Assembly (NCBI GenBank): GCA_964454675.1
Contig: CAYVUB010000024.1
Span: 1 to 40,760, forward strand
Source: CAYVUB01 sp964454675
Lineage (GTDB): Bacteria; Bacteroidota; Bacteroidia; Flavobacteriales; Flavobacteriaceae
Length of the DNA: 40,760 bases
Direction: 5' to 3'
Part shown: piece by piece, positions 33,715 to 38,869 of the stretch
How positions within the stretch are numbered: position 1 is the first letter of the stretch
Layout of the letters: each line of letters starts with the position of its first letter
Notes under the pieces: model-generated
Databases searched by the model: none
Told to the model about the DNA's origin: nothing
Seen by the model: only the letters and a program-made list of their open reading frames with translations
Translations under genes and position numbers: made by a program

Positions 33715-33717
33715 AGC

Positions 33718-33738
33718 ATTTCCCGTGAAAACGGGAAT
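33718..33738. repeat. Short palindromic repeat (TTCCCGTGAAAACGGGAA)
   Basis: A member of the same small dyad group as 24160 and 31430, with TTCCCGT/ACGGGAA arms and a GAAA loop, just upstream of the 118-aa gene. Confidence 0.6.
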
Positions 33739-33863
33739 CTCTTTTAAATTAATTCCATTTTTAAAGTCACAAAATTTAGTACACGACAAAAAATCACATC
33801 TATAAATTATTTAACTGAAATCACAGCATATTATAGATATTTACAATCTAAGAAGCTACATTT

Positions 33864-33930
33864 TTTCTCTCGCAAAGTAGCAGAGTCGCAAAGCGATTTC
33901 CTCTTAGCGTCTTGGCGACTTTGCGAGAAA
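33864..33930. repeat. REP-like inverted repeat (CGCAAAG type), second copy
   Basis: Left arm TCTCGCAAAGTAGCAGAGTC (33868-33887) and right arm around CTTAGCGTCTTGGCGACTTT then GCGAGAAA (33903-33930) are complementary with mismatches. It is related to 4245-4333. It occupies most of the 304-bp gap between the minus-strand 118-aa gene and cvpA; the rest of that gap shows only AT-rich sequence and the cvpA promoter. Confidence 0.7.
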
Positions 33931-33993
33931 TTTAAATTTACCTCTATGAGAAACAGTAAATTTTTGTTGTGTACTAAAGTCACAAAGTTACTT

Positions 33994-34001
33994 TATATTT
34001 A
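33994..34001 (+). promoter_or_regulatory. -7-like box for cvpA
   Basis: TATATTTA, 17 nt before the ATG at 34019, with a TTG (33967-33969) 24 nt upstream. Confidence 0.4.
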
Positions 34002-34018
34002 CAAAAATATTGATAATT

Positions 34019-34510
34019 ATGACGGTTTTAGATATTGCATTGGCGGTTGTTTTGGGTTTTGGGCTTACACGAGGTTTTTTTAACGGGCTTTTTGTTGAGG
34101 TAGCTTCGCTTGTGGCATTGGTTGCCGGTGTTTACGGTGCTGTTCATTTTAGCGGTTATACCGCGACATTTTTAGAAAACCGTGTAGATTGGGATGAAAA
34201 AACCATAAATATTGCGGCATTTACCATCACGTTCATTGTTATTGTCTTGGTAATTTCTTTGTTGGGTAAGGCTTTGACCAAAATAGCCGATTTTGCTTCG
34301 CTTGGAATTGTAAATAAGATATTGGGGGCTGTTTTCGGGGTTTTAAAATGGGCGGTGATTGCCAGTATTGTACTCATTATTTTTGATAGTGCCAATAAAA
34401 CCATTCCGTTTGTAAGCCAAAAAGCTATTGATGACTCTAAGCTTTACGAACCGGTAAAATCTATTGCGCCTATGGTGTTACCGGGTTTGTTACAGCTAAA
34501 ACAAGAATAA
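34019..34510 (+). CDS. CvpA family membrane protein
   Basis: A 163-residue protein with four hydrophobic segments (about 4-26, 28-48, 60-83 and 98-121) and the CvpA pattern: VLDIALAVVLGFGLTRGFFNGLFVEV at the N-terminus (read in parts), and KILGAVFGVLKWAVIASIVL in the last helix. E. coli CvpA is needed for colicin V production and affects envelope function; the exact role is unknown. The open frame begins with TTG at 34010, but the ATG at 34019 is preferred. It stands alone, with its own -7-like box. Confidence 0.85.
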   Translation: MTVLDIALAVVLGFGLTRGFFNGLFVEVASLVALVAGVYGAVHFSGYTATFLENRVDWDEKTINIAAFTITFIVIVLVISLLGKALTKIADFASLGIVNKILGAVFGVLKWAVIASIVLIIFDSANKTIPFVSQKAIDDSKLYEPVKSIAPMVLPGLLQLKQE

Positions 34511-34570
34511 TTCTGAAAAAAGAGGATAATTTTTGTTTTTTAACTACATTTCTAAATCCTTTTTAAAAAC

Positions 34571-34600
34571 AAAAAACCTACTGAAAATCAGCAGGTTTTA
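34571..34600 (-). terminator. Intrinsic terminator behind tRNA-Ser
   Basis: On the minus strand AAACCTGCTGA pairs with TCAGTAGGTTT followed by six T. The stem contains one G:U pair that would be an A-C mismatch in the plus-strand transcript, so it suits the minus direction best. It may still help to end cvpA transcripts. Confidence 0.75.
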
Positions 34601-34611
34601 TTTTTTATCGG

Positions 34612-34699
34612 CAGAGAGGAAGGGATTCGAACCCTCGATACCCTTTTGGGGTATACACACTTTCCAGGCGTGCTCCTTCGACCACTCGGACACCTCTCT
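34612..34699 (-). tRNA. tRNA-Ser (anticodon GGA)
   Basis: An 88-nt class II tRNA: acceptor AGAGAGG/CCTCTCT, anticodon loop CTGGAAA (anticodon GGA), a long variable arm around TATACCCC/GGGGTATA-type pairing (TACCCC AAAA GGGTA), T loop TTCGAAT and discriminator G. The long variable arm and the G73 discriminator are serine features. CCA is not encoded. A terminator follows 12 nt downstream. Confidence 0.96.
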
Positions 34700-34781
34700 A
34701 ATAAGGATGATTGTTTTTTTGAAACAATGCGCCAAATAACGAAAAATTTATCAAACAGTTAAAAATTTAAGCGTAATTTTT

Positions 34782-34980
34782 AAGAGCCTGTTTAAATTTT
34801 ATTTTTGAGATTTAGTATTAACGGATTTTTGAACGAAATGAATGTTTAGTGAATACTACTAAACACTAATGAACTAAACAAGGCAAATTTTTATAGAATA
34901 GCAGAGCTATTGTATCAAAATTTAACGGCGTTATAGTCAAAAATCATTATAAGGGAGTCAATTAAAAACAGATTCTAAGA
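34782..34980. mobile_element. MITE-like element of about 200 bp without ORF
   Basis: The ends form imperfect terminal inverted repeats: AAGAGCCTGTTTAAATTTTA on the left and, reading inward from the right, TTAGAATCTGTTTTTAATTG. Inside are further dyads: GTTTAGT/ACTAAAC (around 34832-34856), AATAGC/GCTATT (around 34899-34913) and ATTTTTGA/TCAAAAAT. No coding frame is present. I recall closely similar sequences scattered in other flavobacterial genomes, which suggests a non-autonomous transposable element. The right end overlaps the ansA stop codon. Target duplications were not clear. Confidence 0.55.
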
Positions 34981-36003
34981 CAATTCGCCCCGTAATGACG
35001 TTTCAAATATGGTTTTGAATGTTTTAGCCGAAATGTTTTCGCCCAGTAAATACATCAGTTTTGCAATGGCGGTTTCGGTAGTGATGTCTTTTCCCGAAAT
35101 AACACCTATGCTTTTAAGCTGCGAACTCGTTTCGTATTGTCCCATAATGACACTTCCGCCCGAACATTGTGTGACATTTACAACAGGAATTCCTTTATTG
35201 ATAGTTGTTTTAAGCAGGGTTATAAACCATTTTTCGGTAGTGGTATTTCCTGCACCATAGGTTTCAATAATAACACCTTTAAGGTTTGGCGTGGTCACTA
35301 TACTTTCTAAAACAGCTTGCGATATCCCCGGAAATAATTTTATCAAGGCGATGTTGTTGTCAAATGTTTTGTGTACCACTAATTTTTTCTTCGCATTTGG
35401 CTTAAAAAGATATTCGTAAGATACTTTTAAGTGCACGCCCGACTCTGCAAGCTGTGGATAGTTTAATGATTCAAAAGCTTCAAAATGTTCGGCATTAATT
35501 TTTGTAGTGCGGTTGCCCCGGTATAATTTATACTCAAAATACAAGCCTACTTCGGTAATTACAGGCTTGCCGTTTTCTTGTAATGATGCCATTTGTATAG
35601 ATGTGATAAGGTTTTCTTTGGCATCGGTTCTTAAATCGCCAATAGGCAGTTGCGATCCTGTTAAGATAACAGGTTTTGCCAGATTTTCGAGCATAAAACT
35701 CAGTGCAGAAGCCGTATAACTCATCGTGTCACTGCCATGAAGCACGACAAACCCGTCAAAACGGTCATAGTTGTGCTCAATGATTTCGGCAATTTGAACC
35801 CAGTATTCGGGATTCATGTTTGATGAATCTATAGGGTTGCTGAACGAAACGGTTTCTATACGGCATTCAAGCAGTTGCAGTTCGGGAATTTTCTTCAATA
35901 AATTATTGAAGTCAAACGCTTTCAAAACCCCTGTTTTTGCATCTTTAATCATGCCAATGGTTCCGCCGGTATAAATAAGGAGTATGTTTGGTTTTGTATG
36001 CAT
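34975..36003 (-). CDS. ansA: Type I (cytosolic) L-asparaginase
   Basis: Hydrolyses asparagine to aspartate and ammonia. The 342-residue product has both threonine motifs: IYTGGTIGMI (Thr12 of the first catalytic motif) and VLHGSDTMSYTAS with Asp92 and Thr93. It also has VILTGSQLPIGDLRTDAKENL and VVNVTQCSGGSVIMGQYETS. There is no signal peptide, so it is the cytosolic AnsA type (E. coli 338). Its TAG stop lies inside the terminal repeat of the MITE-like element, so the last codons may have been altered by insertion, although the length is normal. It follows tatD by 5 nt. Confidence 0.94.
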   Translation of the reverse strand: MHTKPNILLIYTGGTIGMIKDAKTGVLKAFDFNNLLKKIPELQLLECRIETVSFSNPIDSSNMNPEYWVQIAEIIEHNYDRFDGFVVLHGSDTMSYTASALSFMLENLAKPVILTGSQLPIGDLRTDAKENLITSIQMASLQENGKPVITEVGLYFEYKLYRGNRTTKINAEHFEAFESLNYPQLAESGVHLKVSYEYLFKPNAKKKLVVHKTFDNNIALIKLFPGISQAVLESIVTTPNLKGVIIETYGAGNTTTEKWFITLLKTTINKGIPVVNVTQCSGGSVIMGQYETSSQLKSIGVISGKDITTETAIAKLMYLLGENISAKTFKTIFETSLRGELS

Positions 36004-36008
36004 TGTTT

Positions 36009-36776
36009 TTAAATGGAGAAAACGGTTTTTGAATTTTGAGTGGTAATTTCGGCAATTTTTTCCTTCGGAAGCCCGTATAATTCCGATAATTTTTCTAATA
36101 CATTGGTGATGTAAGAGCTTTCGTTCCGTTTGCCTCTGTATGGTTTTGGAGCTAAATAAGGTGAGTCGGTTTCAAGAACAATATGTTGTAAATCAATTTG
36201 ATTTAAAAACCGGTCTATACCGCCGTTTTTAAAGGTTACTACACCACCAATACCAAGTTTCATGTTGTAAGAAATGGCTTTTTGAGCTTGTTGCAACGTT
36301 CCTGTAAAGCAGTGAAAAATCCCGAAAAGCGCATCGTCTTTTTCGCTGTCCAAAACTTCAAAAATTTCATCAAACGCTTCACGGCAATGAATAACGATAG
36401 GCAGTTTGTGTTTTTTTGCAAGTTGAATTTGATGTTTAAACGCTTGTTTTTGAATTGTTAGTGTTGAGGTATCCCAGTACAGGTCAATCCCTATTTCGCC
36501 AATGGCATAAAACGAACGGCTGGCGAGCATGTCTTCAACATGGCGCAATTCATCTTGATAATTTTCTTTCACAGACGTAGGATGCAAGCCCGTCATCAAA
36601 AACACATATTCGGGAAAATCTTTTTCAAGTTGCAGCATAGCATTTGTATAAGAAGCATCAATTGCCGGAATAAAAAAGCGGGTAACATTCGCATCAATGG
36701 CACGCTGTATCATTTTGCTTCTGTCTTCGTCAAAAGCACTGCTGTATAAATGCGTATGCGTATCGGTAATTATCAT
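36009..36776 (-). CDS. TatD family metal-dependent DNase/hydrolase
   Basis: A 255-residue TIM-barrel hydrolase of the TatD family. The metal ligands can be read in order: TDTHTHL (His7, His9), GEIGIDLYWD, VIHCREAFDE, FHCFTGTL and VLETDSPYLAPKPYRGKRNE. E. coli TatD and YcfH-type members act as 3'-5' exonucleases or deoxyribonucleases; the precise substrate here is not known. It lies immediately upstream of ansA with a 5-nt gap, so the two are probably one operon. It is divergent from the retropepsin-like gene. Confidence 0.92.
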   Translation of the reverse strand: MIITDTHTHLYSSAFDEDRSKMIQRAIDANVTRFFIPAIDASYTNAMLQLEKDFPEYVFLMTGLHPTSVKENYQDELRHVEDMLASRSFYAIGEIGIDLYWDTSTLTIQKQAFKHQIQLAKKHKLPIVIHCREAFDEIFEVLDSEKDDALFGIFHCFTGTLQQAQKAISYNMKLGIGGVVTFKNGGIDRFLNQIDLQHIVLETDSPYLAPKPYRGKRNESSYITNVLEKLSELYGLPKEKIAEITTQNSKTVFSI

Positions 36777-36793
36777 GTTGCAAAGCTAATTCT

Positions 36794-36801
36794 TATATTT
36801 A
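36794..36801 (+). promoter_or_regulatory. -7-like box for the retropepsin-like gene
   Basis: TATATTTA, 15 nt before the ATG at 36816, in the 39-nt space between divergent start codons. Confidence 0.35.
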
Positions 36802-36815
36802 CAAAAAAAAATGAT

Positions 36816-37256
36816 ATGGATACATTGCAGGATTTTTTGCTTGAAAGAGGTTACACTAAGGTAAAATTGAAGCTCACAAAAACCAACCATTTTGAAATAA
36901 AGGCAACTATTAACGGAGTTGAAGGGTTGTTTATCCTGGATACCGGCGCGTCAAATTCGTGCGTGGGTTTTGAAGCCGTTGAAACATTCAACATAAAAGC
37001 CAAAGATTCAAAAGTTACTGCAGCCGGTGCCGGCGCCATTGATATGGTTACACAAATATCAAAAAAGAATACTCTTAAAATAGGTAAGTGGAAGCAGCAG
37101 AAAATGCCTTTAATTCTATTTAGTCTTACACATGTAAATACAGCATTAACAGCACATAACGCACAGCCTGTTGACGGTATTATAGGTGCCGATGTTTTAA
37201 AAAAGGCAAAAGCAGTCATTGATTATGATAAAAAATATGTTTATTTAATAATGTAA
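36816..37256 (+). CDS. Retropepsin-like aspartic protease family protein
   Basis: A 146-residue clan AA aspartic protease domain. The active-site motif LFILDTGASNSCVG carries Asp42 in DTGAS, and the second conserved hydrophobic-glycine motif is PVDGIIGADVLKKAKAVIDY, with the flap region between them. Such single-domain proteins must dimerise to form the active site. No signal peptide or membrane segment is visible, so it is presumably cytosolic. The frame is open to 36750, but the ATG at 36816 (MDTLQDFLLERGY) follows the -7-like box and avoids overlap with tatD. The physiological target is unknown. Confidence 0.82.
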   Translation: MDTLQDFLLERGYTKVKLKLTKTNHFEIKATINGVEGLFILDTGASNSCVGFEAVETFNIKAKDSKVTAAGAGAIDMVTQISKKNTLKIGKWKQQKMPLILFSLTHVNTALTAHNAQPVDGIIGADVLKKAKAVIDYDKKYVYLIM

Positions 37257-37315
37257 AAATTTTCGGTATTGCCAAATAGTTATTACATTAGATGAATCCC
37301 TCAGAATTAATATCT

Positions 37316-37942
37316 ATGCAAGTCTCGATTATCATAGCAGACGACCATCCGCTTATACTTAAAGGTCTCAATGACTTTTTATTAGAAAAAGAGTATGACG
37401 TTTTGGCAAGTGCAGTCAACGGCAAAGATGCATTTCAACTTATTGAAACCTTAAAGCCCGATATTGCGATTTTGGATATCCAGATGCCGTTTTTAACAGG
37501 TTTGGAGATTGCAAAGAAATGCCGGGAGCTAAAATATCCTACAAAAATTATCCTTATCACTTTTGAGAAAGATGAAGCCATTTATAATGAAGCGAAATCT
37601 TTTCAGATTTATGGATATGTTTTAAAAGAGTTTGCACTTGCCGAAATAGAAAACTGCATTGCTTCGGTAATGAAGGATGTGCCGTATTTTAGCCCGGAAT
37701 TAATTGAGCATCTTAAAATAGATGAAGCACCGGAAGAATTGGAATTACTTACCGAAACAGAATTAAAAATCCTTCAGCTTATTGCTCAAAATAAAAGCGC
37801 AAAGGAAATAGGTTCAGAATTATTTATATCCAGAAGAACTGTTGAAAAACATAAAAGCCATATTATAAGAAAGTTAAATATTGAAGCTTATCAAAACAGT
37901 TTAGTTTTTTGGGTAAAAGACCATCAAAAATTTATTTTATAA
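37316..37942 (+). CDS. NarL/LuxR-family response regulator
   Basis: Two-domain transcription factor of 208 residues from the ATG at 37316 (an ATG at 37292 would add eight residues). The receiver domain (about 3-118) has the acidic pair Asp9-Asp10, the phospho-acceptor Asp54 (AILDIQMPF), a conserved Thr82 and Lys104 (YVLKEF). The LuxR-type HTH (about 145-205) reads LTETELKILQLIAQNKSAKE, then ISRRTVEKHKSHIIRKLNI. No histidine kinase is near, so its partner is elsewhere. A TACATTAG box (37284-37291) supports the second ATG. Four nucleotides after the stop comes the first of three identical dyads with NarL-type 7-2-7 geometry, which are its likely targets. Confidence 0.9.
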   Translation: MQVSIIIADDHPLILKGLNDFLLEKEYDVLASAVNGKDAFQLIETLKPDIAILDIQMPFLTGLEIAKKCRELKYPTKIILITFEKDEAIYNEAKSFQIYGYVLKEFALAEIENCIASVMKDVPYFSPELIEHLKIDEAPEELELLTETELKILQLIAQNKSAKEIGSELFISRRTVEKHKSHIIRKLNIEAYQNSLVFWVKDHQKFIL

Positions 37943-37945
37943 ATA

Positions 37946-37992
37946 TACGTAATGTTACGTATTGTTTGGTATTGAATTAATAGCGAATTTTA
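37946..37992 (+). promoter_or_regulatory. Control module 1: 16-bp operator dyad plus promoter
   Basis: TACGTAATGTTACGTA (37946-37961) is a perfect inverted heptamer pair, TACGTAA and TTACGTA, separated by 2 nt. TTG (37962-37964) abuts it, and GAATTTTA (37985-37992) lies exactly 20 nt later at the -7 position. The -7 box is weak (GA for TA), as expected for an activator-dependent promoter. NarL-type regulators bind inverted heptamers TAC...GTA spaced by 2 bp. Confidence 0.7.
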
Positions 37993-37996
37993 CCAT

Positions 37997-38066
37997 GCTA
38001 TTAATCAATTTTTTTTATTGGAGTTAAAGCTTCGGATTATTAGTAACCGGAGCTTTACTCTTTTAA
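37997..38066 (+). ncRNA. Predicted short transcript / attenuated leader 1
   Basis: Starting about 5 nt after the -7 box, a small stem CAAT/ATTG around eight T comes first. A long hairpin GAGTTAAAGCTTCGG (38021-38035) with CCGGAGCTTTACTC (38047-38060) and four T then ends the unit after about 70 nt. The membrane peptide ORF at 38085 begins 18 nt later, too close for another promoter. The hairpin is therefore either the end of a small RNA with leaky read-through or an attenuator for the peptide. Confidence 0.5.
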
Positions 38067-38084
38067 AAGTTTATTCTTGTCGTT

Positions 38085-38183
38085 ATGAAAAGTAAATTCA
38101 GTATTGTCAACACACTTTTAGTATATAGTTTAATCACGTGTTCAACACTCGTGATTGTCTTAAACATCATCGTTAATCTGTGA
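38085..38183 (+). CDS. 32-aa hydrophobic peptide 1 of the response-regulator array
   Basis: ATG to TGA, 32 residues: MKSKFSIVNTLLV, then YSLITCSTLVIVLNIIVNL, a single hydrophobic segment with a basic N-terminus. Peptide 2 at 38532 aligns to it from residue 7 with 14 of 26 identities (I.N.LLV..LIT...L.I..NI.VN), so the two are paralogues, and their shared spacing to upstream modules argues for real genes. It is likely an inner-membrane peptide. Candidate roles are signalling, kinase modulation, or a type I toxin-like activity; the sequence does not decide. Confidence 0.6.
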   Translation: MKSKFSIVNTLLVYSLITCSTLVIVLNIIVNL

Positions 38184-38216
38184 TTTTTTAAAAAAAGAAG
38201 ATTTTCAGGTAAAATA

Positions 38217-38263
38217 TACGTAATGTTACGTATTGTTTGATGTTGTATTAATACCGAAATTTG
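38217..38263 (+). promoter_or_regulatory. Control module 2: operator dyad plus promoter
   Basis: TACGTAATGTTACGTA (38217-38232), TTG (38233-38235), 20 nt, GAAATTTG (38256-38263). It is identical to module 1 through the operator and TTGTTTG, and similar on to TGCTATTAATCAAT. Its -7 box is the best of the three. Confidence 0.7.
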
Positions 38264-38267
38264 TCTT

Positions 38268-38339
38268 GCTATTAATCAATGATAATTCTGAGGGGAATTA
38301 TCATAAAAGCTCTGAAGTTATCTTCTTCAGAGCTTTTTT
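38268..38339 (+). ncRNA. Predicted small RNA of module 2 (no peptide)
   Basis: About 72 nt with two strong hairpins. The first has ATGATAATTC (38279-38288) and GAATTATCAT (38295-38304), with a G-rich loop. The second is a perfect 13-bp terminator AAAAGCTCTGAAG (38305-38317)/CTTCAGAGCTTTT (38325-38337) ending in six T. No peptide ORF lies between this terminator and the next operator. Of the three units this is the cleanest small RNA candidate. Confidence 0.6.
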
Positions 38340-38380
38340 ATTGGTTCAAAATAAAAAAAGCCTGCTTTTTACTCAAAATA

Positions 38381-38427
38381 TACGTAATGTTACGTATTGT
38401 TTGGTATTTCATTAATCCCGAATTTTA
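38381..38427 (+). promoter_or_regulatory. Control module 3: operator dyad plus promoter
   Basis: TACGTAATGTTACGTA (38381-38396), TTG (38397-38399), 20 nt, GAATTTTA (38420-38427). Operator, TTG and spacing are identical to modules 1 and 2. Confidence 0.7.
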
Positions 38428-38431
38428 CAAT

Positions 38432-38506
38432 GTACTTAACTCAGCTTTTAACGCTATTAATTTAGGGAGTACAAAAAACTCCGGAAAGTATTTTCCGGGG
38501 TTTTCT
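38432..38506 (+). ncRNA. Predicted short transcript / attenuated leader 3
   Basis: About 75 nt. The arms TGTACT (38431-38436) and AGTACA (38468-38473) enclose a first structure. A terminator-like stem AAAACTCCGGAAA (38475-38487) with TTTCCGGGGTTTT (38492-38504) follows. Peptide 2 starts 26 nt after the hairpin, the same order as in module 1. Confidence 0.5.
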
Positions 38507-38531
38507 ATCTGTTAATCTAAAAAACGCCTCA

Positions 38532-38630
38532 ATGGGAAAAAGAAATATTCTTAATAAGTTGCTTGTTGCTGCATTAATCACCAGCGTGATTCTTATTATA
38601 TCTATCAATATTCTCGTTAATTTTTTTTAG
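38532..38630 (+). CDS. 32-aa hydrophobic peptide 2 of the response-regulator array
   Basis: ATG to TAG, 32 residues: MGKRNILNKLLVAALIT, then SVILIISINILVNFF, with a basic N-terminus and one membrane segment. It is paralogous to peptide 1 with the same length and topology. A strong terminator follows 17 nt after the stop, closing the array. No similarity to a named family is known to me. Confidence 0.6.
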   Translation: MGKRNILNKLLVAALITSVILIISINILVNFF

Positions 38631-38646
38631 TTAGTTATTAGTAAAT

Positions 38647-38683
38647 GAAAAAAGGGCAGCTTAAACATAAGCTGCCCTTTTTG
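38647..38683 (+). terminator. Intrinsic terminator closing the peptide array
   Basis: AAAAAAGGGCAGCTTA, a short loop, TAAGCTGCCCTTTTT: a stem of about 15 bp with T tail. Confidence 0.88.
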
Positions 38684-38714
38684 GTTTTATTGGTTCCAAA
38701 TACAGTTCAAAACT

Positions 38715-38859
38715 ATGCACTTTTAGCGCATCAACTTTAGTTTCTAAAAATTTTAAGCCACATAAGGTACGAATTTTCACAAAAAGTAATTTGTGTAATT
38801 CTTGGCTGCTTTAAAATCGGACTTTCAGTCCGAAACCAAACTATGGACTTTTAGTCTAT
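38715..38859. repeat. Three small dyads with a common ACTTT(T/C)AG core
   Basis: ATGCACTTTTAGCGCAT (38715-38731), CGGACTTTCAGTCCG (38818-38832) and ATGGACTTTTAGTCTAT (38843-38859) are short hairpins sharing the core. The first and third also share the preceding AACT sequence. They fill the 186-bp space between the array terminator and the convergent odhB stop, where no gene is seen. Confidence 0.5.
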
Positions 38860-38869
38860 TGTGGTCTAT

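Noticed and set aside
34782..34980. Complete insertion sequence
   Set aside because: No transposase frame of any length lies between the terminal repeats; at most it is a non-autonomous element.
36851..37219. Open frame of 122 codons antisense to the retropepsin-like gene
   Set aside because: The plus-strand frame carries the DTGAS motif and a plausible promoter; the antisense frame shows no recognisable features.
38279..38515. 78-codon frame running across the second and third control modules
   Set aside because: It reads through a terminator, an operator and a promoter that are conserved as DNA in all three modules, so the coding signal is accidental.
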